30,034 bases of DNA, from the NCBI GenBank assembly GCA_022776205.1, contig JALFIK010000034.1, forward strand, positions 1 through 30,034. The letters are read 5' to 3'. The position numbers and the translations under genes were made by a program. The DNA comes from Eubacterium sp. (GTDB lineage: Bacteria; Bacillota; Clostridia; Lachnospirales; Lachnospiraceae). The notes below the pieces were generated by a model, which was not told the DNA's origin, made no database searches, and saw only the letters and a list, made by a program, of their open reading frames with translations. Each line of letters begins with the position of its first letter. Position 1 is the stretch's first letter. Shown one piece after another: positions 1-7,895 of this stretch.

Positions 1-1
1 A

Positions 2-748
2 ATGAGTAAGGAAAATAAAATAATTGAAGTTTCCCACCTTGTAAAAAGCTTTGGAAACCATGAGGTTCTTAAGGATATTGATTTTTCTGTGGAAAAGGGA
101 GATGTCATTTCAGTAATTGGGGCTTCAGGTTCCGGAAAATCCACGATGCTGCGGTGTATTAATCTGCTCGAAACACCGAGTGGAGGAAGTATTCTTTATC
201 ATGGAAAAGATATCACAGATCCAAAGCTGGATGTATGTGCCTACAGGGAAAAGGTTGGAATGGTATTCCAGAATTTCAATCTCTTTTCCAATCTTACAGT
301 TCTTGACAACTGTATGGTCGGACCGGTGAAAGTAGCAGGAAAGAAGAAAGAAGAGGCGAAAGAACTTGCGATAAAGTTCTTACAGAAAGTAGGAATGGAG
401 CCATTTATCAATGCAAAGCCGAGACAGCTTTCCGGCGGACAGAAACAGAGGGTTGCCATCGCAAGGGCTCTTGCCATGGAACCGGAAGTCCTTCTTTTCG
501 ATGAGCCGACTTCCGCTCTGGATCCGCAGATGGTTGGAGAAGTTTTGAATGTTATGGCAACCCTTGCCGAGGAAGGGATGACCATGATCATTGTTACCCA
601 CGAGATGGCCTTTGCCAGGGATATATCAAGCCATGTGATTTTTATGGTAGATGGTGTGATTGAAGAAGAAGGAAGCAGTGAGGATATTTTTGTTAATCCG
701 AAGAAGGATAAGACGAAAGAATTCCTGAGCAGATTCCGTAATCTTTAA
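2..748 (+). CDS. Amino-acid ABC transporter ATP-binding protein (GlnQ type)
   Basis: This is the cytoplasmic ATPase that powers uptake of a polar amino acid, working with a membrane permease and a binding protein that must lie upstream of the window. All ABC motifs are intact: Walker A GASGSGKST at residues 40-48, signature LSGGQ at 143-147, Walker B LLFDEP with D167 and E168, a D-loop SALD, and the switch His at 200 (VTHEM). At 248 residues it has the normal length for the polar-amino-acid family (GlnQ/HisP/ArtM). The ATG is at base 2, so its ribosome binding site is not visible and a slightly earlier start cannot be excluded. It is probably the last gene of its operon, because a hairpin terminator follows at about 787-836. 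The substrate cannot be told from the ATPase alone. Confidence 0.93.
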   Translation: MSKENKIIEVSHLVKSFGNHEVLKDIDFSVEKGDVISVIGASGSGKSTMLRCINLLETPSGGSILYHGKDITDPKLDVCAYREKVGMVFQNFNLFSNLTVLDNCMVGPVKVAGKKKEEAKELAIKFLQKVGMEPFINAKPRQLSGGQKQRVAIARALAMEPEVLLFDEPTSALDPQMVGEVLNVMATLAEEGMTMIIVTHEMAFARDISSHVIFMVDGVIEEEGSSEDIFVNPKKDKTKEFLSRFRNL

Positions 749-786
749 TTGAGTAAGTTTTAGCTTAATAAGAGAAGAGTAATAGA

Positions 787-836
787 AGCAGATTTTTGCA
801 GACTGTGTTAGACGCGGCTGTGGAAATCTGCTTTTT
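787..836 (+). terminator. Rho-independent terminator after the ABC ATPase gene
   Basis: AGCAGATTT at 787-795 pairs perfectly with AAATCTGCT at 824-832, followed by a T run to 836. The loop is long (28 nt) and may fold further. It separates the transporter operon from the YtrA-type cassette. Confidence 0.72.
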
Positions 837-899
837 ATGTAATAGGAAAGTCTGAAAACTTTTCTGTTATATAAAATAGGTCAATTAATAAATATAGAG

Positions 900-928
900 T
901 TGACAAAAACGAGGATGACCTGTATACT
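900..928 (+). promoter_or_regulatory. Sigma-A promoter of the GntR/ABC cassette
   Basis: The -35 is TTGACA (900-905), the spacer is 17 bp and the -10 is TATACT (923-928). This is close to consensus and lies about 57 bases before the first gene of the cassette. The -10 lies within a long palindrome (924-960), so a bound repressor would block RNA polymerase. Confidence 0.8.
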
Positions 929-960
929 AAGTGCACTAATAGTATTAATACACTTAGTAT
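924..960. promoter_or_regulatory. Palindromic operator, probable site of the GntR/YtrA-type repressor
   Basis: A 37-bp palindrome is centred on base 942. The outer arms ATACTAAGTG (924-933) and CACTTAGTAT (951-960) are perfect reverse complements, and the core TAATA-G-TATTA (937-947) is also symmetric. Only the pairs 934/950 and 936/948 mismatch. The half-sites AGTGCA and TACACT lie 13 bp apart, which resembles the YtrA site of Bacillus as I remember it (AGTGTA-N13-TACACT). The position over the -10 and start point suggests autorepression by the gene just downstream. Confidence 0.75.
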
Positions 961-984
961 TTAAGAAAACTATGGAAAGGAAGG

Positions 985-1380
985 ATGTCTGTGATTTTTA
1001 TTGATTATAATGATAAGAGGCCTCTTTATGAACAGATTATGGAAAAGATACAGACGCTTATATTAAACGGAGTCCTGGAGCCAGATGAGAAGATTCCTTC
1101 CGTCCGGGCTCTTGCCATGGAGCTGTCAATTAATCCGAATACAATTCAGCGGGCATACAGTGAGCTAGAGCGGGAGGGTTATATTTATTCTGTAAAAGGA
1201 CGCGGAAATTTTGTGAAAAAAGACGAAAACCTGTTACAGTTAAACCGGGAGAAGACGCTCAGGAATTTCCGGGAAGAAGTAGGCGTGCTTAAGAATAAAG
1301 GCATTACTTTGGAAGAGGCGCTTATCTGTGTACGGCAGGTGTATGATGTCAGTGATAGGGAAAAGGAGGGGAAAGAATGA
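985..1380 (+). CDS. GntR-family repressor, YtrA subfamily
   Basis: This is a DNA-binding repressor of the short YtrA class: an N-terminal winged helix and a small dimerisation tail with no large effector domain. The winged helix covers about residues 8-78, with the typical run RPLYEQI, IPSVRALAMELSINPNTIQRAY and a wing ending GRGNFV. The start is uncertain. ATG at 985 lies 4 nt after GGAAAGG, but GTG at 991 has a better spaced AGGAAGG (978-984, 6 nt) and would give a protein beginning MIFIDYNDKRP, as I expect for the family. The stop overlaps the next ATG by 4 bases (ATGA), so the ABC gene is translationally coupled. The palindrome at 924-960 is the likely operator. YtrA relatives respond to envelope stress or cell-wall antibiotics; the inducer here is unknown. 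Confidence 0.9.
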   Translation: MSVIFIDYNDKRPLYEQIMEKIQTLILNGVLEPDEKIPSVRALAMELSINPNTIQRAYSELEREGYIYSVKGRGNFVKKDENLLQLNREKTLRNFREEVGVLKNKGITLEEALICVRQVYDVSDREKEGKE

Positions 1381-2276
1381 TTGAAATAAAAAATGTTAGT
1401 AAGTCTTTTGATCATATCAAAGCGACGGATAAAATCAATCTCACCATAGAAGAAGGAAGTGTGATGGGGCTGGTGGGAACGAATGGTGCGGGGAAAAGTA
1501 CTCTCCTTCGGATGATTGCCGGTGTGTATCTTCCGGATGAGGGAGAAATCCTCGTAGATGATGCAGCAATATGGAATGATGCAGAAGTAAAGAAACAGAT
1601 TTATTATATTTCTGATGATCAGTATTTTTTTCCGAATGCCACACCGATGGATATGGCAGATTTTTATAAAGTTGTGTATCCTGATTTTGACGAAGAAGAA
1701 TTTTTGGAACTGTCGGGGCAATTTTCCCTGGAGACGGACAGACAAATCCAGACCTTTTCCAAAGGAATGAAAAAGCAGCTGTCCATATTACTGGGAATCT
1801 GTACAAAAGTTCCGTATCTTTTATGTGATGAAACCTTTGACGGGCTTGATCCTGTGATGCGTCAGGCAGTGAAAAGCCTTTTTGTGAAAGAGATGGAAAC
1901 GCGACATTTCACACCGGTGATTGCATCACATAACTTAAGAGAACTGGAAGATATCTGTGATCACATCGGACTATTGCATAAAGGCGGCGTACTTTTATCT
2001 AAAGATCTGGAGACGATGAAAAGTAATATTCATAAGATTCAGTGTGTTCTTCCCCTCGGGCTGGAAAAAGAGTTGAAAGATCATCTGGAGATTTTGCAAT
2101 TACAAAGGAGGGGAAAACTGATCACGATGACCGTCCGGGGTGAGGAAAAAGAAATTATGAAGAGGATTGAACAGTGGAATCCGGTCTTTTGTGAATGCCT
2201 TCCATTATCCCTGGAAGAAATATTTATCAGTGAAACGGAGGTAGTCGGTTATGATGTTAAAACGCTCATATTCTGA
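1377..2276 (+). CDS. ABC transporter ATP-binding protein, YtrB-like
   Basis: Cytoplasmic ATPase of an ABC-2-type exporter or membrane-stress complex, paired with the large membrane protein that follows. Walker A GTNGAGKST is at residues 34-42, Walker B YLLCDE has D151 and E152, the D-loop reads GLD and the switch His is H185 (IASHN). The signature is FSKGM (127-131) in place of LSGGQ, a variant I associate with YtrB/BcrA-like ATPases. Residues after about 210 form a C-terminal extension. The gene begins inside the repressor stop (ATGA), and its last 26 bases overlap the membrane gene, so all three are one transcription and translation unit. At 299 residues the length is normal. The transported compound is unknown. 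Confidence 0.9.
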   Translation: MIEIKNVSKSFDHIKATDKINLTIEEGSVMGLVGTNGAGKSTLLRMIAGVYLPDEGEILVDDAAIWNDAEVKKQIYYISDDQYFFPNATPMDMADFYKVVYPDFDEEEFLELSGQFSLETDRQIQTFSKGMKKQLSILLGICTKVPYLLCDETFDGLDPVMRQAVKSLFVKEMETRHFTPVIASHNLRELEDICDHIGLLHKGGVLLSKDLETMKSNIHKIQCVLPLGLEKELKDHLEILQLQRRGKLITMTVRGEEKEIMKRIEQWNPVFCECLPLSLEEIFISETEVVGYDVKTLIF

Positions 2277-4197
2277 TTTATTTAAAGAAAATAGAAAACG
2301 GTATCTTTCTCTTACTCTTGTTACAGCCTTTTTCTTTTTGATCCGTTTAATTTTATTTGTGATCGGAGTGCAGAATATATTACAGGGAAAAGATTCTTCC
2401 CTTCGTTATGAGAAAATGCTGGAAGAAATGAAGAAGCTGGCGGGACCGGATGTGGCGACTGCAATCGGAATTCTCATTTTGTCCATACTTAGCGCAGCAT
2501 GTTTGTTTTCTTTTTTGCACACAAGAAAAAAGGCGGATTTCTATGAAGCTTTGCCAGTCAAAAGAGAAACCATGTTTTTACTGCAGTTAAAAACAGCATT
2601 CGTTCTTTTTCTGATCCCGATGTTCGTTTGTTCTGTGTTAGAATGTGTCATTATAGGAATCACCGGATTTTTTACCGGAGAAGTAATTTTTGCTGTTTTA
2701 AAGGAAATGCTCAGTAATCTGATTCTGTTTTTGTCCTCCTGGTTTACCATGGCTCTCGCGATGATCATGACGGGAAATTCGATTGTCGGACTTTTGGGAT
2801 ATGGTGTATTTTCTTTCTATTTTCCGGGAGTGCTTTACGGTATTTTTCCATGTTATGCAGACATATTTTTTACCACATGGGCCGGAGAAAACTTTTTTAC
2901 GGAAAAGATATTTTCATTTCTCTCGCCAGTCTGGCCGGGACTTCTGGCTCTTAGAAAGAGCGGAATAACGTTTGTAAAATACATGGTAATTCTGGCGGTC
3001 TGGATAGTGCTGCTTTTTGGAATCTGTCTTGCGTTATATAAAAAACGACCGTCGGAGGCAGCGGGAAAAGCCATGGCTTTTCCAAAAGCAAATGGGTGTA
3101 TCCGGTTCCTGCTCGTTGTGCCTGCTTCTTTGTATACAGGATATGCCTTTTACTCGCTTGCTTTAGGTTCTGCGACTTTCTGGGTTCCTGCAGGAATTCT
3201 GATCGGTTGTCTGCTATTCCATGGTCTGATAGAAAGTATCTACGCCTTTGATGTCCACGCATTTTTATACCATAAAAAACAGCTGGGTGCAGCACTTGTC
3301 ATTGCCTTCCTTACAATGGGGATTTTTTGGGGAGATTTGTTTGGGTATGATCGCTATATTCCGGAAGCATCCCGGATTTCTAAAATGGTCATTGAACCCA
3401 TTGGTGGATATAACAGTGGATTTTTGGAAGGAAAACAAAATGGAATCGGGAAAGCGGATCGTCCGCTGGCCCTTTCTCTTGTAAGACAATCGGTCAAGGA
3501 AGATAAGAAAGATGGAGCGGATGTATATTTTAATGTGAGTTATACATTAAAAAATGGGAAAAAGGTAAAGCGCAGTTATGGAATCACATCCCAAAAAGCA
3601 AAAAATTTATATAATAAACTATATGCAACAAGAGATTTTAAAGACGATATATACTCCTTATATACGGTAAATCCGGACAGGATAACCAGTTTGGAATGGA
3701 GCAATGGAATCATATCGGAAATTTTAAACTTTACGAAAGAAGAGAAGAAAGAGTTCCTGACAATTTATTTGAAAGAACTGGCAGGATTATCTTACTATGA
3801 TGCACAGAAGATAATTCCTATCGGAAGTCTTGCTTTTTCAGGGGAGAATTATGAGGATCCGGATCTTTACTACATTTATCCGTCATTTACCGAAACAATT
3901 TCCTTTCTTATGAACAGGAAAATCCCGGTGAAGGAGGGGGTAAAGGATCTTGATATTATCAGTCTTTCGGTGACAAATTATGAGGAAGAAACCGGGGAAA
4001 ATCATACTTACACTGTCGAGGATAAAGAGTTGATTGAAGCGGTAAAAGGGAAACTAATCCTTTCTGATTTGTGTGCGGCACCGGATTTTTCTGAAAGAAA
4101 TGAGGAAGTATCTATTTGTGTTCGATACCGGACGGCAAATGGGAAAGATGAGGTAATCTGCCAGACGGATTATGATACGGCACACAAACTGGAATAA
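2251..4197 (+). CDS. ABC-2-like membrane protein with a large C-terminal soluble domain
   Basis: Membrane partner of the preceding ATPase, 648 residues. The N-terminal half (about 1-365) is hydrophobic, with roughly nine to ten membrane spans; the first is near residues 20-40 and the last near 347-362. The cytoplasmic-looking sequence RKKADFYEALPVKRE after span 2 is typical of this Clostridial family of ABC-2-like permeases. From about residue 370 to the end the protein is hydrophilic, with a YTLKNGKKVKRSYGI-like beta segment, and I recognise no enzyme motif. I think such proteins carry the DUF6449 domain but could not check. The ATG at 2251 has GGAGG at 2237-2241 and overlaps the ATPase gene by 26 bases. 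The likely role is exporter permease or envelope-stress sensor (inference). Confidence 0.82.
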   Translation: MMLKRSYSDLFKENRKRYLSLTLVTAFFFLIRLILFVIGVQNILQGKDSSLRYEKMLEEMKKLAGPDVATAIGILILSILSAACLFSFLHTRKKADFYEALPVKRETMFLLQLKTAFVLFLIPMFVCSVLECVIIGITGFFTGEVIFAVLKEMLSNLILFLSSWFTMALAMIMTGNSIVGLLGYGVFSFYFPGVLYGIFPCYADIFFTTWAGENFFTEKIFSFLSPVWPGLLALRKSGITFVKYMVILAVWIVLLFGICLALYKKRPSEAAGKAMAFPKANGCIRFLLVVPASLYTGYAFYSLALGSATFWVPAGILIGCLLFHGLIESIYAFDVHAFLYHKKQLGAALVIAFLTMGIFWGDLFGYDRYIPEASRISKMVIEPIGGYNSGFLEGKQNGIGKADRPLALSLVRQSVKEDKKDGADVYFNVSYTLKNGKKVKRSYGITSQKAKNLYNKLYATRDFKDDIYSLYTVNPDRITSLEWSNGIISEILNFTKEEKKEFLTIYLKELAGLSYYDAQKIIPIGSLAFSGENYEDPDLYYIYPSFTETISFLMNRKIPVKEGVKDLDIISLSVTNYEEETGENHTYTVEDKELIEAVKGKLILSDLCAAPDFSERNEEVSICVRYRTANGKDEVICQTDYDTAHKLE

Positions 4198-4200
4198 ATC

Positions 4201-4246
4201 GAAAGAAAAAAGCTGACGGGTTATATGCCTGCCAGCTTTTTCTTTC
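4201..4246. terminator. Bidirectional terminator between the ABC cassette and upp
   Basis: A hairpin has arms GAAAGAAAAAAGCTGACGGG (4201-4220) and CCTGCCAGCTTTTTCTTTC (4228-4246) around a 7-nt loop. The A-rich left arm and T-rich right arm serve both the plus-strand cassette (stop 4197) and minus-strand upp (stop 4263). Confidence 0.8.
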
Positions 4247-4262
4247 GTAAAGATTTATATTA

Positions 4263-4892
4263 TTATTTGGTTCCGAAAATACGGTCTCCCGCATCACCAA
4301 GTCCCGGACAGATGTAGGCATCTTCATTTAGTTCGCGGTCAATGTTACCGCAGTAAAGCTGAACATCCGGATGAGCCTCCGAAAGTTTCCGGATTCCTTC
4401 CGGTGCGGCGATAATGGACATAAATTTAATATTCTTTCCGCCGTGCTGTTTGATAAAATCGATGGCGGCAATGGCAGAACCACCCGTTGCGAGCATCGGG
4501 TCTAATACGACGATCATTCTCTGATCAATCGGATCAGGTAGTTTACAGTAATACTCATGTGGCTCGTGAGTTTTTTCGTCTCGATATAAACCAATATGGC
4601 CAACCTTTGCCGAAGGGACAAGTGCCAGAAGTCCGTTTACCATACCAAGGCCTGCTCTTAAAATCGGAACAATGGCAAGTTTTTTACCGGAAACCATCGG
4701 AGTCTTGCACTTCTCGATTGGCGTTTCTATCTCCACATCTTCCAAAGGCAGGTCTCTTAATGCCTCGTAACCCATTAAAATTGCGATTTCCTCAATCAGT
4801 TTACGAAATTCGTTCGTTCCCGTATTCTTATCCCTCAAGAGAGAAATCTTGTGTTTGATCAGTGGATGTGTCATCTCAATTACATTATTCAT
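4263..4892 (-). CDS. upp: Uracil phosphoribosyltransferase
   Basis: Cytosolic enzyme of pyrimidine salvage that joins uracil and PRPP to make UMP and pyrophosphate. The 209-residue length is the usual one. The PRPP-binding loop reads VVLDPMLATGGSA (128-140), the PILRAGLGM segment (76-84) carries the conserved Arg, and the uracil-binding end reads YICPGLGDAGDRIFGT (193-208). The ATG at 4892 is preceded by GGGAGAAAAAAT on the minus strand. The gene stands alone with its own promoter (4951-4979) and shares a terminator with the convergent ABC cassette. No uracil-responsive leader is visible in the roughly 50-nt 5' UTR. Confidence 0.97.
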   Translation of the reverse strand: MNNVIEMTHPLIKHKISLLRDKNTGTNEFRKLIEEIAILMGYEALRDLPLEDVEIETPIEKCKTPMVSGKKLAIVPILRAGLGMVNGLLALVPSAKVGHIGLYRDEKTHEPHEYYCKLPDPIDQRMIVVLDPMLATGGSAIAAIDFIKQHGGKNIKFMSIIAAPEGIRKLSEAHPDVQLYCGNIDRELNEDAYICPGLGDAGDRIFGTK

Positions 4893-4950
4893 ATTTTTTC
4901 TCCCATCTGTAAATTGTGGCAGTTAAACCACCGTTTTCCTGTCCGTAAGT

Positions 4951-4979
4951 ATTGTAGTTTAATTTGTCGGTCAAGTCAA
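4951..4979 (-). promoter_or_regulatory. Promoter of upp
   Basis: On the minus strand, TTGACT (4979-4974), a 17-bp spacer and TACAAT (4956-4951) predict a start about 50 bases before the upp ATG. Confidence 0.75.
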
Positions 4980-5029
4980 CTATTGAGAAATAAAATGTTC
5001 AATTTACAAAAAGAATAATAAATAGTACT

Positions 5030-5059
5030 TTGACTTTAAGAATAAGAGCCAGGTATAAT
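5030..5059 (+). promoter_or_regulatory. Promoter of yaaA
   Basis: TTGACT (5030-5035), an 18-bp spacer and a perfect TATAAT (5054-5059), 38 bases before the yaaA ATG. It is divergent from the upp promoter. Confidence 0.75.
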
Positions 5060-5097
5060 AAAAATAACCCATACAGAGGAGAAAGAAAGGGAGAATT

Positions 5098-5865
5098 ATG
5101 AAAAGGAAAACATTACAGGTCATCATATCACCGGCGAAGAAAATGATAGTGCGGGATGATATTTTTTTGCCGCAGAGTGAACCGTACTTTAAGGAAAAAT
5201 CCCGGGAGCTTTTTTCCCGATTAAAAAACCTGTCATTTGAAGAGGCGAAAAAGGTTTGGGGATGCAGTGACCGGCTGGCAAAAGAAAACTATGAGCGATT
5301 GCAAAAAAGTAATCTGGATACCAATACATCTCCGGCAATTTTATCTTATGAAGGAATTCAGTATAAATATATGGCACCGGCAGTTTTTGAAGAGGAGGCC
5401 TTTTCCTGGCTCAAATCTCATCTGTTTATCTTGTCCGGTCTTTACGGAGCCCTGCGGCCTTTTGACGGAGTGATTCCTTACCGTCTGGAAATGCAGGCGC
5501 GATTTGAGAGGGGGGAGCCGGAGAGACTTTATGATTTCTGGGGGGATCAGATTGCAGGATATGTTATTGAGGACTGTCATATTCTGGTGGATCTTGCCTC
5601 GAAAGAATACAGCAAAAGTGTGAGAAAATATGTTCCAAAGGAAATTCCGGTGATTTCCTGTATTTTTGGAGAACTCTCAGGGGGAAAGATAAAGGAAAAG
5701 GGAACCTATGCCAAAATGGCAAGGGGAGCCATGGTTCGCTTTATGGCAGAAAGTCAGCTGGAGAATCCGGAAGAAATGAAGAATTTTTCCGAGCTTGGTT
5801 ATCTTTTTTCAGAAGAATATTCTGATGAGGAAACCTATGTATTTCTAAAAAAGCAGGAGAAATAA
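5098..5865 (+). CDS. yaaA: Peroxide stress protein YaaA (DUF328)
   Basis: Cytosolic protein of the YaaA/UPF0246 family. In E. coli it lowers intracellular unincorporated iron during hydrogen peroxide stress and binds DNA; its role here is inferred from the family. Recognisable blocks in order are ISPAKKM near the N-terminus, SYEGIQYKYMAP (about 82-93), LSGLYGALRPFDGVIPYRLEM (about 112-132), LVDLASKEYSK and the C-terminal block KGTYAKMARGAMVRFMAES. The 255 residues match the family length. ATG at 5098 has AAGGGAG four bases upstream and AGAGGAG further up. The gene has its own promoter, and no terminator is visible before the ftsH promoter. Confidence 0.93.
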   Translation: MKRKTLQVIISPAKKMIVRDDIFLPQSEPYFKEKSRELFSRLKNLSFEEAKKVWGCSDRLAKENYERLQKSNLDTNTSPAILSYEGIQYKYMAPAVFEEEAFSWLKSHLFILSGLYGALRPFDGVIPYRLEMQARFERGEPERLYDFWGDQIAGYVIEDCHILVDLASKEYSKSVRKYVPKEIPVISCIFGELSGGKIKEKGTYAKMARGAMVRFMAESQLENPEEMKNFSELGYLFSEEYSDEETYVFLKKQEK

Positions 5866-5911
5866 AACAAAGCTTTTCACAGTAATTTCACAAAAATTAA
5901 AGATGGTTTGG

Positions 5912-5941
5912 TTGACAATGAAGGGAGGAAAAGATTACAAT
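5912..5941 (+). promoter_or_regulatory. Promoter of ftsH
   Basis: TTGACA (5912-5917), an 18-bp spacer and TACAAT (5936-5941) predict a start near 5948 and a 5' UTR of about 50 nt. There is no CIRCE element. Confidence 0.7.
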
Positions 5942-5953
5942 AACCCGGAATAG

Positions 5954-5974
5954 TGATTTTCAGCCGTAAAATCA
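5954..5974 (+). other. Hairpin in the ftsH 5' leader
   Basis: TGATTTT (5954-5960) and AAAATCA (5968-5974) form a perfect 7-bp stem with a 7-nt loop, ending 7 bases before the AAAAGGAG ribosome binding site (5981-5988). It lacks a T run, so it is not a terminator. It could tune message stability or translation. Confidence 0.45.
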
Positions 5975-5998
5975 TTGTGGAAAAGGAGTGAAAAAGAC

Positions 5999-7813
5999 AT
6001 GAAAGAAGTGAAAACACCGAAGAAGCCCTTTGTGTTCTATTACATTATTGTGCTTCTTGCACTCATGCTCTTTAACATGCTTGTCATGCCGGCTCTTCGG
6101 GATGCAAGTATCAAAGAAGTGAACTATGATCAGTTTATGAGCATGACTTTTAATAAAAAGATTGATAAAGTGGAGATTGAAGACAATAAGATTTTATTTA
6201 CCGATGACAGTGGTACGCTTTATAAGACATCCAAGATGGAAAACGACTGGGGACTGACAGAGCGTCTGTATCGTTCCGGCGCGAAATTTACCTCTGACTT
6301 TGAAAAGGAAACATCTCCTCTTGTTTCCTTTTTACTCTACTGGATCCTGCCGATCGTGCTCTTTGCAGCCATAGGATATTTTGCCCAGAAAAAGATGATG
6401 GACAAAATGTCCGGAGGCGGTTCTAATATGATGTTTGGAATGGGAAAGAGCAATGCAAAAGTGTATGTGCCTTCGGAAGAGGGAATCCGTTTTTCGGATG
6501 TGGCCGGAGAAGATGAGGCAAAGGAGAATCTGGCGGAGATCGTGGATTATCTGCACACCCCTTCAAAGTATTCTGAAATCGGAGCTTCCATGCCAAAAGG
6601 TGTTCTTCTCGTCGGCCCTCCGGGTACCGGTAAGACTATGCTGGCAAAGGCGGTTGCCGGTGAGGCCAATGTACCGTTTTTCTCCATTTCCGGTTCGGAA
6701 TTTGTGGAGATGTTCGTCGGTATGGGGGCGTCGAAGGTGCGAGATCTTTTCCGCCAGGCCAAGGAGAAGGCACCGTGTATTGTCTTTATCGATGAAATTG
6801 ATGCCATCGGAAAGAAGAGAGATGGTAGAATCGGAGGGAATGATGAGAGAGAGCAGACATTAAACCAGCTCTTGACAGAGATGGATGGATTTGAGGGAAA
6901 TAATGGTGTCATTATTCTCGCAGCAACAAACCGTCCGGAATCTCTAGATCCCGCCCTGACCCGTCCGGGACGTTTTGACCGGAGAGTTCCGGTAGAGTTG
7001 CCGGATCTTATTGGAAGGGAAGCCATTTTGCGGGTTCACAGCAAAAAGACCAATCTGGCCGATAATGTGGATCTGAATGCGATTGCCCGCATGGCGGCCG
7101 GTGCTTCCGGAGCGGAACTTGCCAATATTATTAATGAGGGAGCGCTTCATGCGGTGAGAAACGGCCGGCGGATTGTGACGCAGGCGGATCTCGAAGAGAG
7201 TGTGGAAGTGGTCATTGCCGGTTATCAGAAGAAAAATGCCGTACTTTCTCCGAAAGAAAAGATGACGGTGGCTTATCACGAAATTGGTCATGCATTGGTG
7301 GCTGCAAAACAGACCAATTCTGCGCCGGTACAAAAGATTACGATTATTCCGAGAACTTCCGGAGCTCTTGGTTATACCATGCAGGTGGAGCAGCAGGATA
7401 AGTATCTGATGACCAAAGAAGAAATTTTAAATAAGATTGCTACCCTGACAGCCGGTCGGGCAGCAGAAGAAATTATTACAGGTACTATAAGCACCGGGGC
7501 ATCTAATGATATTGAACAGGCAACGAAGCTTGCCCGGGCGATGATCACCCGCTATGGCATGACGGAAGAGTTTGATATGGTTGCCATGGAGACGGTGGAC
7601 AATCAATATCTTGGAGGAGACAGCTCGCTGTCCTGCTCGGCGGAAACGCAGAAAAAGATTGATGATAAAGTAGTGGAAGTAGTGAAAGAACAGCACAGGA
7701 AGGCACTGCAGATTCTTAATGATAATAAAGAAAAACTGAATGAACTTGCGAACTTCCTCTATGAAAAAGAAACAATTACCGGTACAGAATTTATGAAGAT
7801 TCTGGAAAGATAA
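5999..7813 (+). CDS. ftsH: ATP-dependent zinc metalloprotease FtsH
   Basis: Membrane-bound AAA+ protease that unfolds and degrades misfolded membrane proteins and short-lived regulators as a hexamer. Counted from ATG 5999 it has 604 residues. Span 1 is at 11-32, an extracytoplasmic domain at about 33-107 and span 2 at 108-129. Walker A GPPGTGKT is at 206-213, the pore loop FVEMFVG at 235-241, Walker B VFIDEID at 262-268 and the second region of homology at 309-328. The zinc site is HEIGH (427-431), with D504 (SNDIEQAT) as the likely third ligand. An in-frame TTG at 5975 gives a longer frame, but ATG 5999 has GGAG ten bases upstream and starts like known FtsH. The Ile inside HEIGH, where Ala is usual, is the only oddity. 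A terminator follows. Confidence 0.96.
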   Translation: MKEVKTPKKPFVFYYIIVLLALMLFNMLVMPALRDASIKEVNYDQFMSMTFNKKIDKVEIEDNKILFTDDSGTLYKTSKMENDWGLTERLYRSGAKFTSDFEKETSPLVSFLLYWILPIVLFAAIGYFAQKKMMDKMSGGGSNMMFGMGKSNAKVYVPSEEGIRFSDVAGEDEAKENLAEIVDYLHTPSKYSEIGASMPKGVLLVGPPGTGKTMLAKAVAGEANVPFFSISGSEFVEMFVGMGASKVRDLFRQAKEKAPCIVFIDEIDAIGKKRDGRIGGNDEREQTLNQLLTEMDGFEGNNGVIILAATNRPESLDPALTRPGRFDRRVPVELPDLIGREAILRVHSKKTNLADNVDLNAIARMAAGASGAELANIINEGALHAVRNGRRIVTQADLEESVEVVIAGYQKKNAVLSPKEKMTVAYHEIGHALVAAKQTNSAPVQKITIIPRTSGALGYTMQVEQQDKYLMTKEEILNKIATLTAGRAAEEIITGTISTGASNDIEQATKLARAMITRYGMTEEFDMVAMETVDNQYLGGDSSLSCSAETQKKIDDKVVEVVKEQHRKALQILNDNKEKLNELANFLYEKETITGTEFMKILER

Positions 7814-7848
7814 GAAGTTTTTGAAAGGAAATGGAGTAATTTCCCATC

Positions 7849-7895
7849 AAAAAATGTCCCCTGCCTGGGCCAAAAAACCATGCAGGGGACATTTT
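7849..7895. terminator. Strong bidirectional hairpin terminator after ftsH
   Basis: AAAATGTCCCCTGC (7851-7864) and GCAGGGGACATTTT (7882-7895) form a perfect 14-bp stem with a 17-nt loop that can add a TGG/CCA pairing. Six A bases (7849-7854) give a T6 run for the minus-strand flavin reductase gene; the plus strand has T4. The 84 bases from here to the flavin reductase stop hold a weak TGTGAAAA/TTTTCACA pair (7901-7908 with 7943-7950) and nothing else I recognise. Confidence 0.75.

Noticed and set aside
1185..1745. Open frame of 186 codons on the minus strand across the repressor and ABC ATPase
   Set aside because: It is the shadow of two well-supported overlapping genes; its translation has no domain and it has no promoter.
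5975..5998. Upstream TTG start extending ftsH by eight residues
   Set aside because: It would place the ribosome binding site GGAG inside the coding region; ATG 5999 fits the site and family.
5866..5998. CIRCE or heat-shock operator before ftsH
   Set aside because: No TTAGCACTC-N9-GAGTGCTAA or close variant is found.
6547..7026. Open frame of 159 codons opposite the ftsH AAA domain
   Set aside because: Antisense of a conserved region; the translation mirrors ftsH codon pattern.
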